A stretch of DNA of 63,884 bases from Moraxella lacunata (GCF_002027545.1 NZ_MXAN01000055.1:1-63884); one strand, 5' to 3'; counted from the stretch's first letter, positions 9,242 to 19,983 are shown. The notes: generated from the letters alone by a model not told the origin. Program-made: numbers and translations.

Positions 9242-9333
9242 TGGCAAACGCCATCACATTGTGCCTGCTTTTATTACCAATCATCACAAAAGCAGGCAGA
9301 ATTTGTTAAAAAGTTTGTCAAAATGTAAAAGAC

Positions 9334-9365
9334 GATAATATACATCATTATCATTTAATTTTCAA
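9334..9365 (-). promoter_or_regulatory. tdfH: tdfH promoter with overlapping Fur/Zur-like operator
   Basis: On the minus strand TTGAAA (9365-9360) and TATATT (9342-9337) are separated by 17 bases. The 19-bp inverted motif GATAATATACATCATTATC (9334-9352) covers the -10 region and matches the Fur consensus at about 15 of 19 positions. The Neisseria homologue is zinc (Zur) controlled, so Zur binding is an alternative. The placement argues for repression by metal. The leader from here to the start is about 160 bases. Confidence 0.65.
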
Positions 9366-9392
9366 GCATGGCAATCAATTATCCATTTTAAA

Positions 9393-9445
9393 TCAAAAAT
9401 GGGTGGTGTTTGGGCATGGACAGATTGGGACATAAATTAACAAAA
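9393..9445. repeat. Right direct repeat: displaced 3' end of proA
   Basis: Starts TCAAAAATGGGTGGTGTTTG, like proA at 3868. Read in the proA frame it would encode [12 protein letters not shown] and a stop, so it is a genuine second proA tail without the rest of the gene. It lies on the plus strand just beyond the gatB terminator. Confidence 0.85.
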
Positions 9446-9468
9446 CCCAACATACAAGGTTGGGTTTT
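9442..9468 (-). terminator. Terminator of the gat operon
   Basis: AAAACCCAAC and GTTGGGTTTT form a 10-bp stem with a short loop. On the minus strand the second arm ends in a T run, 39 bases after the gatB stop codon. Confidence 0.85.
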
Positions 9469-9506
9469 ATAAGGGCTTGGCTTTTTAAGATAAAACAGTC
9501 GTGTGC

Positions 9507-10976
9507 TTAGCTGATCATCTGTTTTAACAACGCATTGACCTGAGCGGGGTTTGCCTTGCCACGGCTGGCTTTCATCACTTGTCCGACCAGTCCATTAAAG
9601 GCTTTTTCTTTTCCGCCTTTGTATTCATCCACCATGGTTTGGTTATTGGCAAGCACATCGGCGATGATGGCTTGAATTGCCCCTGTGTCGGTCTCTTGTT
9701 TTAGTCCATGCTCGCTGATAATTTCATCAGCACTTTTGTCAGACTCCCACAGATGACCAAACACCTCTTTGGCGATTTTACCGCTGATGGTATCATCCAA
9801 AATTCGCACAATCAGCCCCGCCAAACGCTTGGCACTGATGGGTGATTGGTCAATGGTCAGCTCATTTTTGTTCAGTGAGCCTGACAGCTCGCCCATGACC
9901 CAGTTGGCCGCGATTTTGGCGTTATTTTTGCCAATGACATCAAGTACTTGCAAGAAATAATCCGACAGTTCACGACTGCCATTTAGTACATTGGCATCAT
10001 AGGCGGTCAAGCCAAATTCACTCACAAATCGCTCTTTGCGTACGCTTGGCAGCTCTGGCATATCGGCACGCACCTTGGCAAGTGTCTCATCTGATATGAT
10101 GACAGGCAACAGGTCAGGGTCTGGAAAGTAGCGGTAATCGTTGGCTTCTTCTTTGGTACGCATGGCACGAGTTTCGTCTTTTTCGGGGTCGTATAGGCGT
10201 GTGGCTTGCACAACTTTTCCGCCGTCCTCAATTACGTCAATTTGCCGTTCAATCTCGGATTTAATGGCACGCTCAATAAAGCGGAACGAGTTTAGGTTTT
10301 TAAGTTCACAGCGAGTGCCAAAAGGCGTGTTTGGCTTATGTACCGACACGTTGATGTCCGCACGGAACGAGCCTTCTGCCATGATAGCGTCCGAGATACC
10401 CAGCCATGTAACCAGTTCGTGAATGGTCTTGACATAAGCAACCGCCTCATCAACCGAACGCATGTCAGGTTCAGAGACAATCTCAATGAGCGGGGTGCCT
10501 GCACGGTTCAAATCCACACCCGTCATCTGCGGTACAGCATCATGCACCGATTTACCAGCGTCTTCTTCTAGGTGAGCTCGTGTGATACCAATGCGTTTGG
10601 TGTATTCATCCTTTTGCCCTGCATTGACCAAAATGTCAATATAACCCTCGCCCACAATGGGATTTGCCATTTGCGTGATTTGATAGCCTTTGGGCAGGTC
10701 AGGATAAAAGTAATTTTTGCGGTCAAAGGTGTTGTATGTGCCAAGCTCGGCATTGACACCCATGCCAAATTTTAAGGCACGCTCAATCACGCCTTCATTG
10801 AGTACAGGCAACGCCCCTGGAAAGCCCAAATCCACAATGGTGGCTTGGGTGTTTGGTTCTTGCCCAAAGGCGGTGGGGGCGTTTGAAAAGATTTTGCTGT
10901 CGGTGTTTAATTGGCAATGAATCTCAATACCAATCACGACTTCATAGCCGTCAATTAGGGGGGCTTGTTGGGTCAT
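9507..10976 (-). CDS. gatB: Asp/Glu-tRNA amidotransferase subunit B
   Basis: GatB is the kinase/tRNA-binding subunit of GatCAB, which converts Glu-tRNA(Gln) and Asp-tRNA(Asn) to the glutaminyl/asparaginyl forms. The 489-residue product has the catalytic core with [15 protein letters not shown] at the N terminus, [24 protein letters not shown] and [15 protein letters not shown], and the C-terminal helical/YqeY-like tail. The start at 10976 has AGAGAA eight bases upstream and gives the usual N terminus; the frame upstream to 11021 is not needed. It is the last gene of the gatC-to-gatB operon, separated from gatA by a GNAT gene and 93 bases. Confidence 0.96.
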   Translation of the reverse strand: MTQQAPLIDGYEVVIGIEIHCQLNTDSKIFSNAPTAFGQEPNTQATIVDLGFPGALPVLNEGVIERALKFGMGVNAELGTYNTFDRKNYFYPDLPKGYQITQMANPIVGEGYIDILVNAGQKDEYTKRIGITRAHLEEDAGKSVHDAVPQMTGVDLNRAGTPLIEIVSEPDMRSVDEAVAYVKTIHELVTWLGISDAIMAEGSFRADINVSVHKPNTPFGTRCELKNLNSFRFIERAIKSEIERQIDVIEDGGKVVQATRLYDPEKDETRAMRTKEEANDYRYFPDPDLLPVIISDETLAKVRADMPELPSVRKERFVSEFGLTAYDANVLNGSRELSDYFLQVLDVIGKNNAKIAANWVMGELSGSLNKNELTIDQSPISAKRLAGLIVRILDDTISGKIAKEVFGHLWESDKSADEIISEHGLKQETDTGAIQAIIADVLANNQTMVDEYKGGKEKAFNGLVGQVMKASRGKANPAQVNALLKQMIS

Positions 10977-11069
10977 AATGTGTTCTCTTTTAATATAGGG
11001 TGCATGCCTTGCACCAATCAATTCGGGTAAGTCATCAGATACTCAGGGTTGCTCAGCATCTCGCTAATA

Positions 11070-11576
11070 TTATCCCTTAACTCTTGCCATGTAATAAGTA
11101 TCAACAAATTCGCCATTTCTAAACGCAAATTTCTTGGCTTCACCTTCGATATTAAAGCCAAATTTGCGATAAAGTGCCATGGCGTGCTCGTTATCGGTAT
11201 AGACAGTTAATTCTATGCGTTGAAGATTGAGCCAATTATCAGCAAGATCAATCATCTGCTTCATGAGTCGGTTGCCGACGCCCATGCGCCAGAATTCTTC
11301 TTTGACTGCGATGATAAGCTCGCCTGTATGTTGTCTGCGCGGGCTATTGGCGACAGTCAGGGCGGCATTGCCGATAATTTGATAATCGTCATCGGTATCC
11401 AGCAGAGTCACAAAAGAATGCACATTGCTAGGAATGTTCGCCAATCGCTTCTCCCAAGTGTGTAGAGATTGATTGGGTAAATTTAGCATTTGGCAGGCGA
11501 CTTGTTCTTGGCGGTATAGATCGTATAAGCCTTGAAAGTCGTAATGTTCTGTCGCTCGAATGATTACTTGAGTCAT
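11070..11576 (-). CDS. GNAT-family N-acetyltransferase between gatA and gatB
   Basis: A 168-residue GNAT enzyme, which would move an acetyl group from acetyl-CoA to an unidentified amine or protein. The acetyl-CoA loop is at about residues 98-108 (EEFWRMGVGNRLM), followed by IELTVYTDNEHAMALYRKFG typical of the fold, and the C terminus ends in NGEFVDTYYMARV, as in small acetyltransferases acting on polyamines or antibiotics. It begins three bases after the gatA stop codon, so it is translationally linked to gatA. This gene does not belong to the usual gatCAB set, and the substrate cannot be told from sequence. Confidence 0.85.
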   Translation of the reverse strand: MTQVIIRATEHYDFQGLYDLYRQEQVACQMLNLPNQSLHTWEKRLANIPSNVHSFVTLLDTDDDYQIIGNAALTVANSPRRQHTGELIIAVKEEFWRMGVGNRLMKQMIDLADNWLNLQRIELTVYTDNEHAMALYRKFGFNIEGEAKKFAFRNGEFVDTYYMARVKG

Positions 11577-11579
11577 GGA

Positions 11580-13064
11580 TTATCCTTGCTTTGCGATGCC
11601 AGATAATTCTGTGTGAAAATCGGTATTCGCCTGATAAGTATGAGCGGTTTTTAGAAGTTCACTTTCCGCCCAATGTTTGCCAATGAGTTGCAAGCCCACA
11701 GGCAAGCCGTTCGCTTGTCCCACAGGGTGCGATAGGGCGGGCAGACCTGCCAAGTTTACGCCAATGGTATATACGTCAAGCAAATAAATGCTGGCAGGGT
11801 CAAGGCTTTCGCCCAATTTATAGGCAGGCGTTGGGGCGGTGGGGCTTGCGATGATGTCGCATTTTTCAAACGCCTTTTTAAAGTCGTCCACGATGAGACG
11901 GCGAACCTTTTGGGCTTTGGTATAATAAGCGTCAAAATACCCTGCCGATAGGGCGTATGTTCCCATGATGATACGGCGTTGCACTTCTGCCCCAAAGCCT
12001 TCGGAACGTGAACGGGTGTATAAGTCGTGCAAGTCTTTGGGGTTTTCACAGCGATAGCCAAAACGTACGCCGTCATAACGAGACAGGTTTGAGCTGGCTT
12101 CGGCAGGGGCAAGCAGATAATAAGTGGCAAGGGTTATGGCAGGGTCGGTGATGTCCACTTCCACAATCTGAGCCCCCAGCTCTTCGTATTTGGCTAGGGC
12201 GGTGCGAATGGATTTTTCTACTTCGCTATCAAGACCTGCCCCAAAATACGCCTTTGCCACGCCGATTTTTTTGCCTGCTAGGGGTTTGCCGTCTGTCTTG
12301 GTCGCCAAAATGTCCGCCACATAATCTTCGGTGGGGCGGTTGATAGACGTTGCGTCTTTGGGGTCGTGTCCTGTCATCGGGGCGAGTAGGTAGGCACAGT
12401 CTAGGGCGGATTTGCCAAAAGTCCCTGCTTGGTCAAGGCTTGACGCATAAGCAATCATGCCATAGCGAGACACACGCCCATAGGTGGGCTTAATGCCTGT
12501 AATGCCACAAAATGACGCAGGTTGGCGGATAGAACCGCCCGTGTCCGAGCCTGTCGCCACAGGCACAAAACCGCTTGCCACCGCCGCTGCTGACCCGCCA
12601 GACGATCCCCCTGGTACACGGGCGGTATCCCAAGGGTTGTGTACCGCCCCAAAGTATGAGCTTTCGTTGTCCGAACCCATGGCAAATTCGTCCATGTTGA
12701 GCTTGCCTAGGCTGACAAAGCCAGCGTTGGCGATGTTTTCCACAACGGTTGCATCATAAGGCGAGACGAAGTTGGATAGGATTTTTGAGCCTGCTGATGT
12801 CAGCACGCCTTGGGTGCATAGGTTGTCTTTGTGAGCCATTGGCACGCCAAGCAGGGGGCGAGTGTCGCCTTCGGCACGCAGTTTGTCGGCAAGTTCGGCG
12901 TGTTTTAGGGCGTTGTCAAAATCTTTGGTAATAAAGCTGTTGATTTGCCCGTCTAGGCTGTCAATGCGACTGGCAAAATGTTTGACCAGTTCTTGACTGC
13001 TAAATTGTTTGTTTTTTAAGCCGTCTACTAATTCATGGACGGATAGGTGGTGTAGGTCTGTCAT
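11580..13064 (-). CDS. gatA: Asp/Glu-tRNA amidotransferase subunit A
   Basis: GatA is the glutaminase subunit of GatCAB, releasing ammonia from glutamine for transfer to the tRNA-bound acid. The 494-residue product has the amidase-signature triad: Lys79 (VPMAHKDN), Ser154 ([11 protein letters not shown]) and Ser178 ([11 protein letters not shown]). Length agrees with the family (about 485-490). The start at 13064 gives the usual MxxLHxLSVxEL N terminus. It follows the exported-protein gene by 26 bases and precedes the GNAT gene by three. Confidence 0.97.
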   Translation of the reverse strand: MTDLHHLSVHELVDGLKNKQFSSQELVKHFASRIDSLDGQINSFITKDFDNALKHAELADKLRAEGDTRPLLGVPMAHKDNLCTQGVLTSAGSKILSNFVSPYDATVVENIANAGFVSLGKLNMDEFAMGSDNESSYFGAVHNPWDTARVPGGSSGGSAAAVASGFVPVATGSDTGGSIRQPASFCGITGIKPTYGRVSRYGMIAYASSLDQAGTFGKSALDCAYLLAPMTGHDPKDATSINRPTEDYVADILATKTDGKPLAGKKIGVAKAYFGAGLDSEVEKSIRTALAKYEELGAQIVEVDITDPAITLATYYLLAPAEASSNLSRYDGVRFGYRCENPKDLHDLYTRSRSEGFGAEVQRRIIMGTYALSAGYFDAYYTKAQKVRRLIVDDFKKAFEKCDIIASPTAPTPAYKLGESLDPASIYLLDVYTIGVNLAGLPALSHPVGQANGLPVGLQLIGKHWAESELLKTAHTYQANTDFHTELSGIAKQG

Positions 13065-13090
13065 AAAATGCCTTTGTTAAAAGTGAAAGT

Positions 13091-13693
13091 TTAAATTGTC
13101 CATTCGTCTGTGATGATGGCAACTAAATAAGGGCGACCTTGATGATGTTCAAAAACCAATCTTAACACTCGCCAATCAAGATAATCCCAACGTTTAGAGC
13201 CTTTAAAGCCAAATTCCACAAAATCATGCTTGTGATATATCTGTTTTAGGTTATTTAGGCTATTGCCCCCATGATAAAACTCATTGATGGCAACGCTGTC
13301 AAAATCAAGCGACACATCACGCACCACCCAATTTGCCAAATAATCAGGCAAGGTGGTGATGAGTAAGTCGCCTTTGCCGTCTTGCTCTCCCCATGTGAAT
13401 TTTATCCGAGAGCGTTTTAGGTAGTGATGAAAATCACTTCGGCTAAATACCTTATCTGTCGTTGGGTCAATGTGGGCATACATGCTAAAACGCACGCCTT
13501 TTTTGGGGTGAATGTGGGGCGTGATGGCATGATAATTGCCCTGCCAAAGTGCTTGTTTGATGGCGTGGGCGTTCTGCACAAAAGGGGCTTGTTGCACGTT
13601 TGTGATGGTATCGGCATGAGCGGTTGGCACGACTGTAGTCATGACCAACAATGGTAAGATTAAGCCCGATAAGGCACTTGCCCATGATTTCAT
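13091..13693 (-). CDS. Exported protein of unknown function inside the gat operon
   Basis: Not recognised. The 200-residue product from 13693 (AAAGGA ribosome-binding site) has a signal peptide of about 28 residues ending AHA, then a soluble domain rich in aromatic and His residues (HIHPKKGVRFSMYAHIDP, KFTWGEQDGKGDLL, NEFYHGGNSLNNLKQ, KRWDYLDWRVLRLVFE). The pattern of short strands and one helix suggests a small NTF2- or SnoaL-like exported domain, but this is only an impression. It begins 14 bases after gatC and ends 26 bases before gatA on the same strand, so it is cotranscribed with them. Confidence 0.75.
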   Translation of the reverse strand: MKSWASALSGLILPLLVMTTVVPTAHADTITNVQQAPFVQNAHAIKQALWQGNYHAITPHIHPKKGVRFSMYAHIDPTTDKVFSRSDFHHYLKRSRIKFTWGEQDGKGDLLITTLPDYLANWVVRDVSLDFDSVAINEFYHGGNSLNNLKQIYHKHDFVEFGFKGSKRWDYLDWRVLRLVFEHHQGRPYLVAIITDEWTI

Positions 13694-13707
13694 GATGCGT
13701 CCTTTAA

Positions 13708-13995
13708 TCACTCAATCACTTGTGGCACAAGATATAAGCCGTCTTGCACCGCAGGGGCAACCGCCTGAAAGCCGTCTCGGTCAATATTAGGGTTGGCGAC
13801 ATCGGCACGTAACTCGGTACAGGCTTCGTGAATGTTGGCAAGGGGCTTAATATCATCGGTATTGACATCGGACAAGACATTCATCATCGCAAGGATTTTG
13901 TCAAGGCTACCAGCGTAGCTTTGGGCGGTGGTGTCGTCAATGGCAAGGCGAGATAGGTTGGCACAATTTTGCACATCTTGGGCGGTGATTGTCAT
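13708..13995 (-). CDS. gatC: Asp/Glu-tRNA amidotransferase subunit C
   Basis: GatC is the small subunit that clamps GatA and GatB together. The 95-residue product shows the family pattern: an N-terminal helix with VQNCANLSRLAID, the middle SLDKILAMMNVLSDVNTDDI, then LRADV and a C-terminal DGFQAVAPAV-LYLVPQVIE. This is the first gene of the operon; its upstream region to mreB carries a palindromic element and AT-rich DNA. Confidence 0.95.
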   Translation of the reverse strand: MTITAQDVQNCANLSRLAIDDTTAQSYAGSLDKILAMMNVLSDVNTDDIKPLANIHEACTELRADVANPNIDRDGFQAVAPAVQDGLYLVPQVIE

Positions 13996-14071
13996 AAATT
14001 TTCCTAAAATAACAGTTAAAATGTTAATGTTTGATAAAAGCGAATAGACTGGCTAATTTTACCATAAATTA

Positions 14072-14272
14072 GGGCGTGTTGAACATTGATAACATTTTAT
14101 TGATGCTTGATAAAACTTGGTGATTTAGTCTATTTTTGCATGAAAAATGGCTAAATCTTGCTTTTCATCGTCAAAAGCTTGTTTGATAGAATGGCTATCA
14201 AACAAGCTTTTTCCTTGAAAAACGTGCGATTTTTCTCATTTTTCGTTGCAAATATCAACATTCAACATGCCC
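14072..14272. repeat. Palindromic element family A, copy 1 (gatC-mreB gap)
   Basis: About 201 bp flanked by TA on both sides. The ends are GGGCGTGTTGAACATTGATA and, inverted, GGGCATGTTGAATGTTGAT. Inside are inverted TTGCATGAAAAATGG / CATTTTTCGTTGCAA arms and a central hairpin TTGATAGAATGGCTATCAA. No ORF. It lies between the divergent gatC and mreB genes. Confidence 0.9.
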
Positions 14273-15620
<1,348 letters not shown>

Positions 15621-15713
15621 ATCTACGAAATCATGAGCGGTGTTTACGCACCGCTTTTTGTGTTTTGGGCTTGTGAATTTATTTGTTCATAAGTACATAA
15701 AAAAGGTCTGGCA

Positions 15714-16565
15714 ATGCTCCCAAGTATATTTTCACAAAAACCTGTATTTGCACGCATGACGGTTGCGTTTTTGGTGCTTGCCTTGATTTTTATGTTGCTT
15801 GACAGCAAAAACCCCCAGTGGTTTGATGGCATTCGTCGCCTAAGCCATGCATCCATGCAACCCATTTATCAAGCGTCTCTAGGGCCGTCTTATGCCATGG
15901 AATATGCCAGTCATGCGGTCCATACCAAAGAAGCCTTGCGTCGTGAGAATATCCGTTTGCAAACCGAGCTACTCCAAGCCCGTGCCAAACTCCAAACCCA
16001 AGATTATCTACTTGCCCAAAACGCCCGCCTAAAAGGCGTACTCAGCACCACGCAGTCCAGCGAACATCATCTACTGCTGGCACGCATTATCGGCACGGAT
16101 TCCAACCCCTTAAAGCAAGTGGTGGTGCTTAACAAAGGCACCAATGATGGCGTGCAAATCGGGCAGACGGTCATCGATGAGCATGGCATCATCGGGCAGG
16201 TGCTAAATGCCTACCCAAATACATCTCGCCTGCTACTCATTACCGATGAACAGCAGTCGGTGGCGGTCGTGGTGGCACGCACAGGACAGCGTGCGATGGT
16301 CTCGGGTGGGGGCAAGCCTGACAGTCTGAGCCTAGATTATATCTTTAAGACTGCCGATGTCAAAGTGGGCGATGAGCTTATTTCATCAGGGCTTGGTGAG
16401 CGTTTTCCTGCGGGTTATAAAGTGGGGGAAGTCTCGGACATTGACACCACTCGCACCGATAATTTTGCCGACATTCGTGTCAATCCTGCCGCTGATTTTC
16501 TAAACAGCAGTTATGTGCTGATTTTACAGCCCAAAGATAATCCCGCCCCAAAAAAGAACAGCTAA
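15714..16565 (+). CDS. mreC: Rod-shape-determining protein MreC
   Basis: MreC is the periplasmic scaffold of the elongasome, anchored by one N-terminal membrane helix. The 283-residue product has that helix at about 14-30 (MTVAFLVLALIFMLLD), a coiled coil at about 70-105 (EALRRENIRLQTELLQAR) and the beta-barrel periplasmic domain (VVVLNKGTNDGVQIGQTVID, GLGERFPAGYKVGEV). The start is supported by AAAAAGG with a spacing of nine bases. It lies 93 bases after mreB and is followed 31 bases later by mreD. Confidence 0.95.
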   Translation: MLPSIFSQKPVFARMTVAFLVLALIFMLLDSKNPQWFDGIRRLSHASMQPIYQASLGPSYAMEYASHAVHTKEALRRENIRLQTELLQARAKLQTQDYLLAQNARLKGVLSTTQSSEHHLLLARIIGTDSNPLKQVVVLNKGTNDGVQIGQTVIDEHGIIGQVLNAYPNTSRLLLITDEQQSVAVVVARTGQRAMVSGGGKPDSLSLDYIFKTADVKVGDELISSGLGERFPAGYKVGEVSDIDTTRTDNFADIRVNPAADFLNSSYVLILQPKDNPAPKKNS

Positions 16566-16596
16566 TCACGCCATATAGGACTCATAAAGCCCACTT

Positions 16597-17085
16597 ATGA
16601 ACTCAAAACCCTTTTTAATCATCGGTATCATCATCAGTTTCGTGGTGGCATCCATGCTCAATGTCTACCCTTTGGGGTATGACATGGCAAGCGTTCGCCC
16701 CATGTTTTTGGCGATGGTGCTTGCCTTTTGGGTGATGTATCGCTCGCCCATGATGGGGGTGTGGGTGGTGTTTTTGGTGGGACTGGTCTCGGATTTGTTG
16801 TTGGGTACGCATTTGGGGCATCAGGCATTTAGTGCGGTGCTTATGGCGTTTGTCATACGGGCACTACTGCTGTATGCCAAAGAGCTTGCCTTATCGCAGG
16901 CGTGGGTATTGGGGGTGATTGCCCTGAGTGTCTATCAAGTGTCGCTGTGGATATTACAGGCATTTTCTCATGCTCAGTTTGTGTGGACAGGCATGGGGTC
17001 GCTCATGAGTAGTATTGTGCTGTTTCCTGTGATGTGGTATCCGCTGTACTGGATAAACCGCCAACTAAAAGAGCGAGCCTACTGA
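16597..17085 (+). CDS. mreD: Rod-shape-determining membrane protein MreD
   Basis: MreD is the small polytopic membrane partner of MreC in cell elongation. The 162-residue product is almost entirely hydrophobic, with about five or six membrane helices and the family-like segments MASVRPMFLAMVLAFWVMY and GLVSDLLLGTHLGHQAFS. It follows mreC closely, and its TGA stop overlaps the start of maf (the A of TGA is the A of ATG), so the two are translationally coupled. Confidence 0.93.
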   Translation: MNSKPFLIIGIIISFVVASMLNVYPLGYDMASVRPMFLAMVLAFWVMYRSPMMGVWVVFLVGLVSDLLLGTHLGHQAFSAVLMAFVIRALLLYAKELALSQAWVLGVIALSVYQVSLWILQAFSHAQFVWTGMGSLMSSIVLFPVMWYPLYWINRQLKERAY

Positions 17086-17675
17086 TGAACACGCCCCTTA
17101 TCCTAGCATCCACATCGCCCAGACGGCATGAGTTATTGACACAGTTGTACATCCCCTTTACGGTCAAGTCAGTCCAGATTGACGAGCGTATTGATACTGG
17201 CGAAAACCCACACGACTATATCATGCGTATGGTGAAGACCAAAGCGGACAAAGCGTGTGCGGACGTGTCATCAGCCATCATCATCACGGCAGATACCATT
17301 GGTGTGGCAGATGATGGGATTTTAACCAAACCTGCCGATAAGGCTCATGCTTTTGCCATGTGGGATAAATTATCAGGTAATACGCACGAGATTTGGACGG
17401 CGGTGTGTGCCAGCACTGTCAAAGATGGGCAAATCATTTTTCAAAAAATGATTAAAGTTGCCACCCAAGTCACCTTCATCAAACTCACCGACTACCAAAA
17501 AGAGCAATATTGGACAACAGGCGAACCTACCGACAAGGCAGGAGCGTATGCCATTCAAGGCGGAGCCATGGCATGGGTGTGGTCTATCCATGGCAGTTAT
17601 ACCAACGTGGTGGGCTTACCCCTTGCCGAGACGGCAGAGCTGATTGATGACTGTATGCAGAGATTGACTGATTGA
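17085..17675 (+). CDS. Maf-like nucleoside triphosphate pyrophosphatase (YhdE type)
   Basis: Maf/YhdE enzymes hydrolyse dTTP/UTP and modified pyrimidine triphosphates to monophosphates, cleaning the nucleotide pool. The 196-residue product starts with the family signature LASTSPRRHELL (residues 6-17) and keeps the catalytic Asp in ITADTIGVADDGIL and the KPADKAHAF and AGAYAIQGG segments. The start at 17085 (overlapping the mreD stop) is chosen over the in-frame ATG at 17034 because homology begins there. The mreBCD-maf-rng order matches that in many Gammaproteobacteria. Confidence 0.93.
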   Translation: MNTPLILASTSPRRHELLTQLYIPFTVKSVQIDERIDTGENPHDYIMRMVKTKADKACADVSSAIIITADTIGVADDGILTKPADKAHAFAMWDKLSGNTHEIWTAVCASTVKDGQIIFQKMIKVATQVTFIKLTDYQKEQYWTTGEPTDKAGAYAIQGGAMAWVWSIHGSYTNVVGLPLAETAELIDDCMQRLTD

Positions 17676-17817
17676 TGATTTAAATGATGACAAAATCAGC
17701 CCATTATAACAGCCAAGTGATTTACTGCTAATTTGCCCAATCAGCTTTCAATTAGTCTACCAAACCAACCATCTTAAACAACTTACCCTAACTTAATTCA
17801 AACCCCACACCATCTTT

Positions 17818-19506
17818 ATGTCAAAACACGCCCTAATCAACGCCACGCCCTTTGAGACACGCCTTGTTATCATTGATGATGGCAGGCTTGATGAAGTGTT
17901 TATCGAGCGGGTACAGGCACGCAGTTTGGTGGGGGATGTCTATTTGGGGACGGTGGTGCGGGTACTGCCTGCCATGGGGTCGGTGTTTATTGACGTCGGG
18001 CGTGAGCGTTCGGCATTTTTACACCAAAGCGACATCATGCTACCGACTCGCCTGTCATCCCAAGATGATGTTGTCACGCCCACGCCCATCACGACATTGC
18101 CCATGGCTCATCAGACAGGAAATGAAAGCTCTGCACAGTCTCAGCCTAAATCCAAATCCCAATCCAAGCCCAAACCTACCAAGCCCAAACTTGATCCCCG
18201 ACTTCTGCCCAAACTCCTACCCAAGGTTGGCGAGCGAGTCGTCGTCCAAGTCACCAAAGATGAGTTTGGCAACAAAGGGGTGCGTGTGACCATGCACATC
18301 GCATTGGTGGGTCGGTATTTGGTCTATCTGCCCACGTCGCCACAGTCGGTCGGTGTCTCCACTCGCATTGGCACCAAGGCTTATCGCACCAAGCTAAAAG
18401 CCCATTTGACGAGCTTGCTTAGCCAATCATCGCATACATGTGGACTCATCGCCCGTAGTGCGTGTGAGCAGGCACTTGGCGATGATGGGGTATTGGCAGA
18501 CATGGGCGAGCGTATGCAGGCAGAGCTTAACCATTTAGGTGTGTTGTGGGCGGATATTAGCCAAGCACGCACACAGGCGAGCCTACATAAAGCCAGGTAC
18601 GCCTTACTCTACCAAGAGCTGCCCTTGGCTGAGCGTGCCTTGCGTGACATCATTACTGATGACATCCAAAGCGTGTGGATTGACGATAGGGCGGCTTATG
18701 AGCGAGTACGGCATGCCGGTCACACACTCATGCCGTCCATTACATCTGTCATTTATCATCATGATAAACCGACCCCACTGTTTGCCCAGTCTGTGCCTGA
18801 TGAGCATCGCTCGTCCACGCCTGACATTGAGACTCAGCTGACACACGCCTTGTCACGGCATTGCCCGTTGCCATCGGGCGGTTATCTCATCATTGAGCAT
18901 ACCGAAGCGATGACGACCATTGATGTCAATACAGGCTCGTATGTGGGGCAGAGCAGGGCAGGCTCACAGTCCAGAGCAGGCGTGGACGTGGCGTATGAGA
19001 CCAACAAAGAAGCGGTCACTGCCATCGCTCGTGAGTTAAAGGTGCGTAACATTGGCGGTATTATCATTCTAGATTTTATCGACATGGATAAATCCGCCCA
19101 TCAGCAAACGGTGCTAGACATGCTTGCCCATGCATTAAAAGCCGACCCTGCCACGACCAACATCACCCAAATCAGCGAGTTGGGCTTGGTTGAGATGACT
19201 CGTAAACGCACCCGTCCCAGTCTGTCTGATGAGCTGTGTGTACCCTGTCCCACCTGTCATGGCACGGGCAAAATCAAAAGCGTGCAGACAGTGGCATTTG
19301 AAATTCTAAGGTCACTCATGAGTCGGCTAGCAAACAGCACTTCTTTTAAAAAGTCTAACGTAACGATAAAGGTCAGTCAGTCGGTGGCCGACTATTTGTC
19401 ATCACATCAGGATTTATCAAATTTACAAAAATTAACAAATACATCCATTCATCTATCCATAAACACATCTTATCATCAAGAACAATATGCGATTTTGGTG
19501 GAGTGA
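17818..19506 (+). CDS. rng: Ribonuclease G
   Basis: RNase G is the endonuclease that trims the 5' end of 16S rRNA and cuts some mRNAs. The 562-residue product has an N-terminal S1-type domain (GDVYLGTVVRVLPAMGSVFIDVG), an RNase H-like/DNase I-like core with the catalytic Asp pair around TIDVNTGSYVG and IIILDFIDM, and the zinc-link CPTCHGTGK near residue 480. An extra ~35-residue stretch rich in Pro, Ser, Lys and Gln (about residues 95-128) expands a loop in the S1 domain, making the protein longer than the E. coli enzyme (489). It is followed by the ribosomal S10 promoter region. Confidence 0.95.
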   Translation: MSKHALINATPFETRLVIIDDGRLDEVFIERVQARSLVGDVYLGTVVRVLPAMGSVFIDVGRERSAFLHQSDIMLPTRLSSQDDVVTPTPITTLPMAHQTGNESSAQSQPKSKSQSKPKPTKPKLDPRLLPKLLPKVGERVVVQVTKDEFGNKGVRVTMHIALVGRYLVYLPTSPQSVGVSTRIGTKAYRTKLKAHLTSLLSQSSHTCGLIARSACEQALGDDGVLADMGERMQAELNHLGVLWADISQARTQASLHKARYALLYQELPLAERALRDIITDDIQSVWIDDRAAYERVRHAGHTLMPSITSVIYHHDKPTPLFAQSVPDEHRSSTPDIETQLTHALSRHCPLPSGGYLIIEHTEAMTTIDVNTGSYVGQSRAGSQSRAGVDVAYETNKEAVTAIARELKVRNIGGIIILDFIDMDKSAHQQTVLDMLAHALKADPATTNITQISELGLVEMTRKRTRPSLSDELCVPCPTCHGTGKIKSVQTVAFEILRSLMSRLANSTSFKKSNVTIKVSQSVADYLSSHQDLSNLQKLTNTSIHLSINTSYHQEQYAILVE

Positions 19507-19642
19507 AAATGACTTTTCACCAGTAGAGCTGTCTAAAAATCAATCAATTTATTAAAATTGTAACATTTTGTAAATTTGATGAATTTTAAGGCAAAGACAA
19601 GCGAATTTAGCCACTTTTTTATCCAAAAATAAAGCATGGCTC

Positions 19643-19670
19643 TTGCTTTATCCGATTTTTCGTGTATAAT
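19643..19670 (+). promoter_or_regulatory. Promoter of the S10 ribosomal operon
   Basis: TTGCTT at 19643-19648 and TATAAT at 19665-19670 with 16 bases between. Transcription would start near 19677, giving a leader of about 307 bases before rpsJ. It is the best promoter match in the 477-base gap after rng. Confidence 0.75.
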
Positions 19671-19676
19671 ACGCAC

Positions 19677-19983
19677 ACTTTTCTTGTTTAGCGTTGCATT
19701 TAAGCAAAAGTCTATTTTTGACTGTATTTGGCTTAGATGAGTGATTATCTTCGGATATATTGCAAGTAGTGAGTAGGGCTTGCCCCAAAGCGAATCAACG
19801 CCACAGCCGAAGCATCGATTTTGGCACTATAAACAACAGCTCTGTTGCCAACTTCATGTCTGGCGGACAGGGATTGTATTATTTTGTCCAAAGCGGTTAT
19901 AGGGCAAAATTTAATCAAAATAACATGACTGAAATCCAAGCGATGGAAGTTTTATAAAGCACTTAATTTAGGAGCTTGTTGGC
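19677..19983 (+). promoter_or_regulatory. Long S10 operon leader
   Basis: About 307 untranslated bases separate the promoter from rpsJ, far longer than needed for initiation. The leader contains local inverted segments such as GGACA (19865-19869) / TGTCC (19885-19889). In E. coli the S10 leader mediates autogenous control by L4 (rplD is in this operon). Whether this leader does the same is inferred from position and length only. Confidence 0.45.
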
